Below are positions 1 to 11,049 of a stretch of DNA of 64,000 bases, in pieces. The stretch is taken from contig NC_068358.1 of the NCBI RefSeq assembly GCF_020536995.1, positions 83,147,749-83,211,748 on the forward strand, in the 5' to 3' direction. Every line of letters begins with the position of its first letter. Position 1 is the stretch's first letter. Under the pieces are notes generated by a model. That model did no database searches and was not told where the DNA came from. It was given only the letters and a program-made list of their open reading frames with translations. Origin of the DNA: Dreissena polymorpha (Eukaryota; Mollusca; Bivalvia; Myida; Dreissenidae). Both the position numbers and the translations under genes were made by a program.

Positions 1-793
1 TCCTAGAGGGCATTGCAGGAACTGGCCAACTATCCTCAAACTGGTATACTGTGTATTTTTTGCCTTATTTAAAAATGACAGGTTAGTAGCACTGAGCTCC
101 ACGCACAGGTCCACTAGCGGTTTGAACAGCGTAGTATGCGGCAGATTGTGCTGTACCAGAAAGAACAACACTTTATGCATCAATAAGAGCCTTGCCTTCT
201 TGGTGTCCATTCCCTGCTGATTGTGTCTATCTGAGAGGATTCATTAAGCTCAGCCAAAAGGCAAGACTGGTGCTGAGCTGATTCTTTGTGACGCTTAATG
301 ATGTCCAGTCGTATTGTCATGTACATCCGATCTTCGTCCACACACCATTAATGTTGCAGACAGACCACTTGTCACACAAGGCACAAAACATATTTTCATA
401 CTCATGTCAATTGTCCACATATTTTGTAACCATAGCAAGATGTTTTCTACTGCTGACGTCAGTATATTCGTCCACCATCAATCCAAACACCTCGCTTTTT
501 TGTACCCGATTGCGAACGTCTTCCTAGAGGGTATCTGTCTGGCATGGCAGGAACTCACCTTCACAACAAAGCCACGGACAGCCTTCCTTCCACTTTTCTT
601 TGAAGCAAGTAACATGGCCGGAATTCTTGTGCTTGCTAGCATCCGCTTTGTCATTCCTAGCGATGTCGCTAGACTCAGGCATGGTAACCCCCTCATATGC
701 CTCATCCGTAGCTGAGTCCATTCTGTATGAAGGATGTTGGATAAGGCCCAAGTTCAAAAGCATTAAAAATTTAACGTTGCAATCTAGGGACAT
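1..793 (-). pseudogene. hAT transposase remnant (ZNF862/KIAA1586-like), rearranged
   Basis: On the minus strand several frames together give hAT signatures. A TTF/BED-type zinc-finger start (FKEKWKEGCPWL) lies near 590-545, a core block (VFGLMVDEYTDVSSRKHL) near 490-430, a second finger half (FCALCDKW, then WTKIGC and IKRHKESAQHQ) near 390-250, and an LPHTTLFKPLVDLCVEL block near 130-70. The family is DNA-cut-and-paste and moves hAT elements in the nucleus. The order is wrong: in intact relatives the finger and LPHTT block precede VDEYTD, whereas here the core block interrupts the finger. The sequence at the window start (TTCCTGCAATGCCCTCTAGG on the minus strand) resembles that at the internal junction near 550-520, so a partial tandem duplication is likely. 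Frames are interrupted several times and no TIRs are visible. It could continue left of the window. Confidence 0.7.
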
Positions 794-1083
794 GATAATT
801 TACATTCGGAACTGCCCATATCTAGCTATGCGGTTTGCTTTCTGAACTTTCGTAACACGCTATTCTACATGTCGCTAAATCACCATTAAAAAAGCAATGT
901 TAATTTAAATATTTAAGGTGAAATGCATTTCACTTTCTGCACGGGCACTTTACTTAGGAATAGTTGTGTCATTCGACTGACGATAGAGAATTTCGACTTT
1001 GCATTTATGACCTGTGAGCTGTTTGACAACTGTTCGCCAATTGAAATTAAGCAATCAAGCGGACAAGAGGTGTTTTGATCTCC

Positions 1084-1105
1084 TGTGTCACCAGCCGGTG
1101 ACACA
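1084..1105. repeat. Short perfect hairpin
   Basis: TGTGTCACC (1084-1092) and GGTGACACA (1097-1105) are exact inverted repeats around a 4-base loop. Weaker outer pairing (GATCTC / GAGATC) extends the stem. Function unknown; it may be the end of a repeat. Confidence 0.5.
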
Positions 1106-1230
1106 GATTGAGATCACTTTGGCATTGATTGGTGTTAAGTAGTCCATCCGCTCGCCGAGTGACAACAGCTCGAACAATAAATGAAATATTCTCACAGCCT
1201 GATCAGATGGAGACACTTACTGCGATGTCG

Positions 1231-1781
1231 TCACCAAAGTCGGATCCACTGCCAAAAAAGGCACCGCGACGTCATTGTCAACGCCAAAACATTTTCTCCA
1301 CCAGACAAACCCATATTACCACTAACATTACCACTAACACTGGAAGTTGTGTCATCCATGTCGGATCTGCTGTTCATCACAAAGATACAACTGGTATCCT
1401 TCAGTATAGTAACGCTGGTATAGCCGAAATTGTTATTTTGGAAATTAATAATTGGAATTGGGTCATTATCGTCGCCAAATTTAGAGTCTTGATTATCAAT
1501 AAGTTTTTCACACAAATTATTGTTTTGTTCGATACAAACTGATGGGCAACTATCAATTAAGTCGTACAGATCATCATCACCACTGGACACATCTTCAAGA
1601 CGGGTTTATATGGTGACCGTTGTAATGTTTTGAAGCATGCTTCATCATCACTTATTTTTTCAAATTCCATTAGACTCGTTGATATTAGTTTTATATTGTT
1701 AATGATAGCGTTTGCACTGTCTTTGGTTAATTTATGGATTTTGCTCAAATTGGCAATTTTTGTTACAGTTTGAAATTGCAC
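1231..1781 (-). pseudogene. Possible coding remnant of unknown family
   Basis: Two overlapping open minus-strand frames (1781-1557 and 1590-1231) have protein-like composition: a lysine/isoleucine-rich part (KIHKLTKDSANAIINN) followed by an acidic, asparagine-rich part (SSGDDDLYDLID). They switch frame where they overlap (1557-1590), which suggests either a lost exon junction or decay. I do not recognise the family. Position next to the hAT remnant makes a transposon origin possible, but nothing proves it. It could also be chance open frame. Confidence 0.2.
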
Positions 1782-1989
1782 ATTTATAGTGTTTGCAGTT
1801 ATTGTGTTTATCTTTAATGTGTCTCACTAAGCTCTTTTGTAATTATATTCCCTTTTACTAATATCACACACAAACATTTTCAAGCGTAATACACATAAAT
1901 TACACTTATTTGGTTCAAAAGTTACTGTTAAAAAGCACGGCTTCATAATATTAAACATGTATAAACATAGTTTCACTGTTGCACATGGA

Positions 1990-2275
1990 TCTCTCTCTCT
2001 AATCTTTCATCTCTCTCATCTCTCTATCTCGACACATATTATCGCTATTCGCGACAGCAGTAGTAATAGTAGCAGCAACAGTTACTGTAGTAGTAGCAGT
2101 AGCATATAAGTATCTGTGTCTTTATTCAGTAATAATAATACATTGAGAAGGAGGATTAGGATAGTACTAACAATAAAAAGATACTAATAATACTTATAAT
2201 AAAAATAATTATTACTATATTAAAAATAATAATAATATTAAGAATATTAATACTATTAATACTAATATAGATAAA
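1990..2275. repeat. Simple-sequence cluster (CT, AGT/AGC, AAT runs)
   Basis: CT-rich run at about 1990-2030, then AGTAGC-type triplets at about 2055-2105, then AAT/ATA triplets at about 2130-2275. Low complexity; no gene seen. Confidence 0.8.
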
Positions 2276-2490
2276 AAAACACTATGAGATCATGTGCATA
2301 TTTTATAAATCAGATGTTTCTTGCACTTCTATTTTGACTAGTCTCTGATTGACTTGTGCTTGATCTTCCGAGTTGATTGAGAACGCGTTTACACTAATTG
2401 ATATAGGTTTATTATATATTAATACCTCACTTTTATTCACAATGCTAAACTCCCATAGGCCATCGTGACATAGAAATACTGTCAGACCCA

Positions 2491-2640
2491 GCGGGAAAAA
2501 ATTTACTGTCCAAAAAAAACTGTCGCTTGCTACCTTAGCAATCACGTGCCACCAACAGGAAAAAATTTACTGTCCAAAAAATACTGTCGTCGCTACCTTA
2601 GCAATCATGTGCAGAATGGTAAAAAAGTATACTGTCCCAT
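2491..2640. repeat. Two-copy tandem duplication, about 66 bp
   Basis: The segment AAAAAATTTACTGTCC ... GCTACCTTAGCAATCA occurs at about 2493 and again at about 2559, followed by a partial third TACTGTCC. Copies differ at a few bases. No coding content. Confidence 0.7.
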
Positions 2641-3230
2641 TCGCGCATGCCCAGTACGCAGTTTGGCATTTCCGTTGTATTTGGATAATAAAACTATTGA
2701 TTGCAGCTGAATCTGCTGTACAAGAGATAAATGCCATTATTTAAGCTTTGACAGGAGTCATTAAACATTCAATTTAGTATAAACGACACTTTTACCTAAA
2801 TGGCAACTTTAATCCAATGCTAATCACAATAAAGTTACAACAATATATACTTCCAGTGTCTGTTCTTAAGGTGTTATGCATGACAAACACACAATCCGAA
2901 ATACGTTTTGGATTCGTTACATGTTTTAAACAAATAATTTAATGTTTTAAAAATATCACGTCCTTATTGTTGTCCCAAAATGTTTCGTCACCAAAATGAC
3001 GTCACTCGAGTACGTCATAAATTGCGTGATCAAGTGATGAAAATAAAATAAGGAAAGCTGGTTCGGTAATATATTTTTTTTAGAAATAATTGACGACTAA
3101 GAAAATTGATGGGATAAATTGATTATTAGGTCGGTGCCAAATAAAGCAAAGTTCATTTTGCTCGGCCTGAAAATCTGAACCTCTCAACATATTAATGGTT
3201 GTTCATTGCTGAAATTAAAGACAATTATTA
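2641..3230. other. AT-rich non-coding stretch
   Basis: No open frame, splice pair or repeat structure that I can support. Leads directly into the hairpin of the next element. Confidence 0.5.
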
Positions 3231-4073
3231 TCCCCCCTTCGAGGAGAGGGGGTATATTGTTTTGCACATGTTGGTCGGTCGGTCGGTCCGTCCGTTCCGG
3301 ATGATAACTCAAAAACGCTTAGGCCTAGGATCATGAAACTTCATAGGTACATTGATCATGACTGGCAGATGACCCCTATTGATTTTCAGGTCACTGGGTC
3401 AAAGGTCAAGGTCACAGTGACTCAAAACAGTAAAATGGTTTCCAGATGATAATTCAAGAATGCTTAGGCCTAGGATCATGAAACTTCAGAGGTACTTTGA
3501 TCATGACAGGTAGATGACCCCTATTGATTTTCAGGTCACTAGGTCAAAGGTCAAGGTCACAGTGACTCGAAATAGTAAAATGGTTTCCGTATGATAACTC
3601 AAGAATTCTTACGCCTAGGATCATGAAACTTGTTATACCTGATCATGACTGGAAGATGACCCCTATTGATTTTCAGGTCACTAGTTCAAAGGTCAAGGTC
3701 ACAGTGACTCAAAACAGTAAAATGGTTTCTTGATGATAACTCAAGAATGCTTACGCCTAGGATCATGAAACTTCATGGGAACATTGATCATGACTGGCAG
3801 ATGACCTCTATTGATTTTCAGTCACTAGGTCAAAGGTCAAGGTCACAGAGACTTCAAATAGAAAAATGGTTTCCAGATGATAACTCCAGAATGCTTACGC
3901 CTAGGATCATGAAACTTCATAGGTACATTGATCATGACTGGCAGATGACCACTATTAATTTTCAGGTCACTAGGTCGAAGGTCAAGGTCACAGTGACAAA
4001 AAACGTATTCACACAATGGCTACCACTACAACAGTTTACTGACATGGGGCATGTTTTACAAACATCCCTTGTT
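3231..4073 (+). mobile_element. Hairpin-ended element with 145-bp tandem core (family M)
   Basis: The 5' end is a C-run/G-run hairpin (CCCCCCTTCGAGGAGAGGGG) followed by GTATATTG and GGTCGGTCGGTCCGTCC. About five units of roughly 145 bp follow; each contains GATGATAACTCAAGAA, CCTAGGATCATGAAACTT, GACCCCTATTGATTTTCAGG and a run of AGGTCA half-sites. The 3' tail (GTATTCACACAATGGCT ... CATGTTTTACAAACA) ends at CCCTTGTT. No protein is encoded; open frames across it come from the repeat. The plan matches non-autonomous pearl/Helentron-associated elements known from bivalves; that assignment is inference. Confidence 0.75.
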
Positions 4074-4140
4074 GATCATTAAAATTGTTCATGGTTCATA
4101 TAAATTGTGCCTGTTTGAATAGTTTGTTTGGTATAATAAA

Positions 4141-4255
4141 ATAAATATTACATGTCTGACAGGGTGACAGTAAATTTGTCAACTTTCTCCTCGGTTGACA
4201 ATATTTCCTCAAGTTGACAAATTTACTGTCACCCTGTCAGACATGTAATATTTAT
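4141..4255. repeat. Perfect 45-bp inverted repeat with 25-nt loop
   Basis: Arm 4141-4185 is the exact reverse complement of arm 4211-4255, with 25 bases between. The loop holds a partial third copy (GGTTGACAATATTT). No mismatch is seen in either arm, unlike the diverged repeats around it. It could be a fold-back element, a recent palindromic duplication or a hairpin-RNA locus. Confidence 0.85.
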
Positions 4256-5401
4256 AGACTATCCGGTGCTTTAGTTTATCTTTTATAACTGGTAAAATAA
4301 TGTAGTTTTTTTGCTTGTTAATATTGCATTCCTTTATTGCATTATTGAACATATGATTGAAAAGAGCATGTTTAGTTTGTATATGAGTACCTTTAAACTA
4401 ATACACTTTAAACTGGAATCTGTCCCCAGTGAGTGTTGTTTTCAAAACAATAAAGAAAGGAAACTGAAGATATTTGCTGGATAATGATGTGCCTACAACT
4501 ATGCAAACATCTTAAAGAAAGTACTGACAATGCAAATGCTTCATGGACAACCCTTCAACATGTAATTGTTCACGGTTTTGCAAAAATGTCATAGATAAAA
4601 AAGAATGTATAAAGTGCAGTTGCTTCCTGTGTCTAAAAATTGAAAGTGAGCCTTTTTTCTGGAGAGACTACAATCTCTAAATACTGATTAACTGGAATGT
4701 TACAGTATAGTTTTCCCTCATAAATGATTCTAAGGTTTAATTATGTACATATACATGGTTCTGTGCCGTAGCGACACATATATAAATAAACTCGATGGAT
4801 TGTTCTTTGCTCTTTATTCTGTTGTTAACATTAAGTTTCCAAGTCAATATAATTCTTTGAATTAGTTGTTCATGCAATATTTCAAAGTTCATGTAATTCT
4901 CCAAGTAACTAATAACGTTTCCGAGACATGACAAAATCCGTCCAAATCCATCCTGATAGGACCCACCCCTAAGGGGTCCCTGAAGATAAACCTCTAGCGT
5001 CTCTCCTATTTTTTAAATCCTTATTGTTCTTTATGTCAAAAGACGCATTGCTTATATACATGTATTGTTACATAAACATGTCAACTTGATGTGCCAAACC
5101 AATTTGTTGAAACGCATATACGGGCATATTTATTATCTGGTAATTGCACCGACACGAAAACAAACATCATTCAAACGGACTGAACCCATTTACACGCATG
5201 CTTTCTACTGTTAACAAACTAATGAGTCTCCAGCAACACTGACATAGCCACAGGGCTTGCATTACAGCGAACAAGAAATATACATCAAATACATCAATTA
5301 TGCAACAGTTCTTTGTGGAAATATTTTCACTTATTAATTGTTTTCATATATATGTGACTAAAATTGAAATAATTATGTTTCATAAAGTATTTATACATGT
5401 A
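4256..5401. other. AT-rich non-coding stretch
   Basis: No convincing exon, repeat family or RNA gene. Short open frames here have no recognisable content. Confidence 0.5.
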
Positions 5402-6815
5402 CAGTAGACTCTGCCAATACCGGACTCTCCGAATACCGGAAATCTCCCGATTCGGAACGGTCAGGCCAGTCCCGTATTTTCCCCTTCTATTTCTTTGGTA
5501 AAAAATGTTAAATAAACCGAACTCTCTCAAAACCAGAAACCGAACGGAAATCTTGAATTTCTAAATTTTAACATAAAATACATTTAGTACAACGTACGGT
5601 CTGAAATTCTCAAGATCCCGGAGGGGTGTCATTTACAATACCTAGTCAGCGCAGCGCGTGTGGTGTCGCACATTTCGCTCGCGCAATTATCGATAATCGG
5701 ATAAAACATACCATAAAGGTGTCAAGTCGTTATAACCGCGCTATTAAATTTCGATTAAATACTGTATACCAAACTGTGAATGTCTATTATAGACGTACGG
5801 TAACACCAAAACGTGATTGACGCGATCGTTTTATTAAGCTTATGATAAACAAATTTATTACAAAACTAATGCATGCCATTGCGGCAATCACTTGCTTGTG
5901 ATCTTCACGAGTAGTTTAAAAGATCTTAAAGCCATGTTTTAAACGCTTAAATGGTTGTTTGTTTGTTTGTCAGATAAACTGTGAGAAATATGACCGTTAA
6001 ATATCCATCCGTCTGTAAGCAATTTCATTAATTGCCTTTTCGTCATTTCTAATGCATCTTCAGTATTAATAATCTAAAATCTAAGTCATCTCAAATCTAA
6101 AATGTCGCAGCCTCCAGCTAAACACAGACGCGTTGAGCTTACGTTAGAAAAGAAGATTCTTGAGAGAGTGATCTAGGACTTTTTCATGAAATCGTGACAT
6201 TCGTGCATGTGTAGGTTTTGACAAGACTTGCTTAGATTATGAATGTCTTGAAAATATATTTTCATTTTAAGTTATGTTTGTTTGTGTGCGCGTGTGTGTG
6301 TGTATGTTTTGTGAAATGTGTTATGTCTTGAATAAGATATCGTGTGTCCTACAACAATCGTATGTGTGTCGTAATTCGTCAAAATTGTCTATGACGTTTG
6401 GCGCTTCCTATTTGTAACAAATAAAACTTAATTAATTCAGAGCTATTGATAGCAAACACGACTTACTCGCCTATATGACAAATGTCACGTACGCATGTAC
6501 ATGTACGTACATGTATGAAGCACCACGCTCACTTTGGGATTAATCAAAACAAGTCGGTATGGGATGTTTTTCGCTTTTAATCTAATAAAAACACATTTTT
6601 TTAAGAATACTTAAAACATAAACATAACATGAGTACAGTTATCACAGTCATGGTACATGTAAATGAATATGGTTTGTTGTATTCTTATATGATTTTGTAC
6701 ACAAGGCATACAATGTATATTCCGGCTATATGCCTACTCTTGGTAAACCGGAACTCAATGAAAACCGGACAATCAGGCTGGTCCCCAGACCGTACGGTTT
6801 ACAGAGAGTCTACTG
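5402..6815. mobile_element. Non-autonomous TIR element, TA target (pogo/Tigger-like)
   Basis: Starts CAGTAGACTCTGCCAATACC and ends with the reverse complement of CAGTAGACTCTCTGTAAACC. TA lies on both outer sides (5400-5401 and 6816-6817). The first 11 terminal bases match exactly; the subterminal parts share CCGGACT-type words. No transposase is seen in the 1,414 bp. TA duplication and CAGTAGACTC ends fit the pogo/Tigger branch of Tc1/mariner; family placement is inference. Confidence 0.65.
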
Positions 6816-7944
6816 TATTCCAAATATTATTCTCTCAACTGGTTGCAAGAAATGACAGATTACAAAATCTGTCTGCTTGTCTGTACTTTGTTTGCAATAT
6901 ACCAATGTACTGTTATAACTAAACAGGTAAAAATATCTATTATTTTATCTCATCATTATAAGCTTTGTACATAATCTTTTGTATGCCCCGTAGCATGTAA
7001 GTTGTAAACATTTAACACTGTGAACACAGTAGAAACTTCCTGAAACTTCGTCAGAACAATTAACACTGAATTTTGTTTATATGATACCTGAACTGAGTTC
7101 TATACTTGGTAATGTTGGGTGAAAGCTTTCCTGGCCTCAGAGCTGCTTCTTGGGTTCCTCAGTGATTAATCTTCAACCTCAGTGTTTCAGCTTAAACATA
7201 CAAACAAAGAAGGTATGCTATATTACATAGATTTAAATATAAAATCAGTCACTGTTAAGAATTTGTAAAAAATTAAACATTAAGCCAGTTTTTCTGCTCG
7301 GCTACTTTTTCTGCATTGATTTCATCAAAGCCAAACGTGAAAACAAGAAATATCTTTAAAACAATATACAGCGTTGATATTGTAATGTTTGCGACCAGTG
7401 AAAGGAGATCGAATGAAGCGACCATATTTTAATGAAGGAAGTCAGTGATGATAAGATAATATATTTTCTGTATTAACAAATAATAATGAAGAACAAGAAG
7501 AGGTGAAATTGTATGTTTTATTGTCAATAAGTATTGTAATGACTAAGTTTTCATAATTTAACAAGTAATACATTAGTTTCAAAAGGAAAAGAAAACATAT
7601 TCGCCACTGAAATACTATGAACCTAATGTTGGAATGAAATAACAGATAATGTGTTATAATGTGTAAAGATGTTAGTACAATGTAAACATAAAAGACTCAA
7701 TATTGCAAGCATCATAGTGACAGGGTTCTCAATAACTTGTGAGCCAACAGGCCAAAATGTGAAACCAACAGGCCTTCTAGGGGGGTCTGGGGGCATGCTC
7801 TCCCTGAAAAATTTTAATTGAGCACTTGATTTCCTGCATTTTGGGAAATTTTATGGCAATTTAATGGTCAACCGGGCACTTAAATTTGAGAATTTTTTGT
7901 GCATTTTATGAATTTTAACTTTTTAAACTAACAAAAGATAAATG
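6816..7944. other. Non-coding stretch with part of a dispersed repeat
   Basis: Mostly AT-rich unique-looking DNA. The part at about 7734-7830 (GGCCTTCTAGGGGGGTCTGG) looks like a dispersed repeat fragment. No gene seen. Confidence 0.4.
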
Positions 7945-8116
7945 AAACAGGACTATTGCCAAGCAATATATGTCCCCTAACGGCTCCACCATTGTCAGAA
8001 ATTTCCACCATTGTCAGAATTTGTTATTGTTGTTGTTTTTTTTCCATAGCAACCAGAATTTTTGACGTAGGAACAAAACGAAATGATGTGCATAATGTCC
8101 ATATTGCCATGTATCC

Positions 8117-8843
8117 GGGTAATTCTACAAATAGCGTTTCTTTTCGTTCTAGTGCGTGTGAAAAAATAAATATGACAAATTTAATTGCTGTTTTGGTGCT
8201 TTATACTCCCACAACATTTATCTAGGCACATCTTGATTGGCCATGAAATATATTGACATTAATGACCTTTAACTTGCCATTCAAAAGACGGACTCGATGT
8301 ACAATTTTCCACTCCGCAACGTTATAAAAAATGAACCCAATAAGTACTAATTTAACAATTTATTTCAAAACTTCACAAGGAATGTGTTACTTTTTTATGT
8401 TCAAAATGACAGATCATAAAAGGTGACAAATTAATAGCCCCAAACCGGACAAAACATGATTTTATACATCAGAAATTGAAAAAGTCACGTAAAAAATGTG
8501 AGATAAAGGACTTTTATTTCATTTTGGTTTGATGATTTGCAATGAGTTTCCCAATATAGTTATAATACATGTCTGGTAATACTATATGCAACAAGTTCTG
8601 ATGCATTTACTTTTTACAAAACATCTATACACTGATATTTCACCATCGTTTCGGTATGGAATTGACGTTCTGGTATGGATTATTGTGTCACGGTATTGAA
8701 TTTTCCTGCTTGCTCCATCAGAAACACTTGATAAATCATATCAAATTGTAATGTAACACATACTTGCGGATTAAGAACTTAATGTTAAACAATTCAACTG
8801 TAAAATGTAACCAAAAGCAACACATTTGCCTTAGTTCACTGGA
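8117..8843. other. 3' flank of the transposase-like gene inside the transposon
   Basis: Non-coding. Holds the left TIR (8117 onward) and, at about 8650-8703, repeated words GGTATGGAATTGA and CACGGTATTGAA that recur near 13253-13345. These may be subterminal binding repeats. No polyadenylation site is asserted. Confidence 0.5.
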
Positions 8844-9121
8844 TTAAATGTTCATAGGATCCTTCACATTTTCCCAAATTTCTGTGTCAACCTGGTAGTG
8901 GCGCGTGATTTTCTTTGGTGGCGGAATCAGTGTTAGCACATTCGCCATTTCATAGACACACACATCATCCATTCTAGGCCAAAAAAATCTATTGTCGCCA
9001 ATACTGTGCATCACACTTATTTCCAGACCTGCACCATCAGACTCAACGTTTGTGATCAACCCAGGGTACGGCACATTGTCGTACTGTACAATACAATATT
9101 GATGAAGAAGACTGTCATCAA
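8844..9121 (-). CDS. Exon 5: C-terminal PYPGLI/RFFWP domain with stop
   Basis: Acceptor tttactgctttcag at 9122. Encodes VQYDNVPYPGLITNVE, then MHSIGDNRFFWPRMDD and RHYQVDTEIWENVKDP, ending in a stop at 8844-8846. This block resembles a chromo/SH3-like C-terminal fold and is shared by members of the family as I remember them. Intact frame of about 92 residues. Confidence 0.75.
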
Positions 9122-9409
9122 CTGAAAGCAGTAAATTTAACAAATACATGTACTAAATGTGGATTTAGCATAAAGATGTTGTGCAAATCAGTTTGCGTGA
9201 TTATCGCGCTAAATCACCGTTATTTATATTTGGAACTGTAATTATAATTATAATCGTACGATATTGATTTAATCATAAGGCTTCATTTGCTCATTTAATG
9301 ACACAAATTGCGTATTAAGGGCATATTAACATATAAAAAGTTTTCTTGAGGACAAAATGCCTCGATATATTTATATTAACATTATTCAAGTAAGGACTAT
9401 AAGCAATAC

Positions 9410-9493
9410 CTGTGATTTCGGAATGGACATTCACAGAGCTAACACTGCTTTCTGATTCTGACTGTACACTTACAGGCGGGGTAATCTGTTTCT
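9410..9493 (-). CDS. Exon 4: serine-rich linker
   Basis: 84 bp between acceptor ttgtttatag and donor gtattg, entering and leaving in phase 1. Encodes EKQITPPVSVQSESESSVSS and more serine-rich residues; probably a disordered linker. Intact. Confidence 0.65.
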
Positions 9494-9867
9494 CTATAAA
9501 CAATTAAATGTATATCAAAAACAGTCATGTGAAGAATGGTGTTAAGCTATAGACCGGTCAGCTATAGTGGATATGTGTACTTCTAAGAAAGCTATCTTTT
9601 ATAATCAAATGGTCTGCAATGTTTGAATATTCATCCACGGAAAAGAAATGAGTGAAAATATGTTCATACATGTATATAATTTAACAATGATTGCCAAACA
9701 TGTTTATTTTTACAGAAAAATGTGAATATTCTTATGTTTAGACATAATTGAATTAGAATGAACTATTGCGTTCCATATCATTGATTAAACTTGTAAACTA
9801 TTGATAAGTAGAACAAATGACCATCTTGTGTTGAATTATGTTTTTGACCTAAGATGGTAAACATTAC

Positions 9868-10009
9868 CTCTTCTTGAACATGGATTCTGGATGTCGTCGT
9901 CTGTTGAAAGGTGTTTAACCATTGGGGAAAAACAGTTGCATGACATAGGTGCCTTGCAAAAACAACTGTGGTCCCGATAGCTGATCACGTATTTCGAATT
10001 AGAAAATAC
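9868..10009 (-). CDS. Exon 3: cysteine cluster (CFCx5CNC)
   Basis: Acceptor cattttcag at 10010 and donor gtaatg below 9868. It encodes VFSNSKYVISYRDHSCFC, then KAPMSCNCFSPMV, with five clustered cysteines likely to bind zinc. It joins exon 2 in phase 0 and exon 4 in phase 1. No break within it. Confidence 0.7.
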
Positions 10010-10327
10010 CTGAAAATGAATAATAATGAGGAAATATTATAACTAGTATCATAGAATAACCTAAGTTTGCTTTGGTGTTCTTATGTGTAAGAATATATCA
10101 CGAAGGCAGAACGCGTATGTATTATTGGCCCAACTACATGTTTAATTTCATTTATTGTATTATAATTTTTGTTCACATTAGGCAATCACCTGTACAGTAC
10201 ACGTTTGTGATATTATTGTTTGAACAGTTACGTAATAAATGCACAGGTGCAGTGAAATAGTCTTATGGATTATATTTCTTTCAACGAAACTATTGAAAAC
10301 CTGATCTTGCAATTAACAATAATATAC

Positions 10328-11049
10328 CTAATGTATTTTCATTGTTCCTTTAACTGTCTGTAGATAATGGCTAGTAGACAACGAAAACTCCTTGTCGGGT
10401 ATATAGAACATCTGCACGTTCATTCAACATATAACAGTGTACATAGCTGCTGCGCTCCCGTGATATCTGTTCCATGACTTACAAGTCGGTCTGCTTCACG
10501 CTTTACCACGGATCCCACGCCGTCTGGAGCTCCCTTTCCATGACCAGCTTCTGTGTAGCTCCAATTCACTGAGGCAAACCCAAACTCGAAAGGAATTGAT
10601 GACATCATAAAAAAATTGTCCTTATTTTTGTACTGCGTTGTGGGGCCATCGCTCAAGAAGAATAGATTCCCGATATCTGGATATCTCTCTTTAATATCTC
10701 TTAGCACAGGTCTTAAGTGTGCCCAGATTCCAGTTGGACTGTGAGCCAAATTGTCTGATATGGAACAAATGGGTAACGTCTGAGATACCGTGTAAACTAC
10801 TCCAGTATGTAGGGAAAGTTGTCTCTGAGATGCACCAAAATGTACCAACTGTACTTCAGACGCATACTTACACATAAGGTTTTCCGAAAAGTCAATATGT
10901 ATGAGGACATCATGTTTTGTCATCTTTTCCTTCAATACACGGATAGCTTTATATTGGTGTTCAATGTTATAAACATGTTGACAACAATTTCGAAGCTCTT
11001 TATCAAACTCAGCACACAAGATGTTCAAGGAAAACGTGTCTTTTTTTTT
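10328..11049 (-). pseudogene. Predicted RNase H-like catalytic core
   Basis: The core shows HIDFSEN (D codon at 10891-10893), then FFLSDGPTTQYKNKDNFF about 80 residues on (D of SDG), then WSYTEAGHGKGAPDGVG another 30-40 residues on (E and D candidates). Spaced acidic residues on strand-like hydrophobic segments fit a DDE/D nuclease, but which E or D is third is not certain. The exon ends at 10328 before gtatat; its last codon is a stop where relatives, as I remember them, have glutamine. The tail (MFYIPDKEFSLS, GTMKIH) matches family memory and lies after a frame change near 10415. Confidence 0.7.

Noticed and set aside
3747-4082. 111-residue open frame in the 145-bp repeat
   Set aside because: Other units of the same family do not keep this frame; it is repeat read-through.
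6270-6310. GT-rich run as a regulatory Z-DNA site
   Set aside because: It is a short ordinary GT microsatellite inside a TIR element; nothing more supports a function.
6480-6520. ACGTACATGTACGTACATGT palindromic cluster as an operator
   Set aside because: Short self-complementary TACG/ATGT words are expected in low-complexity DNA, and the site is internal to a non-coding transposon.
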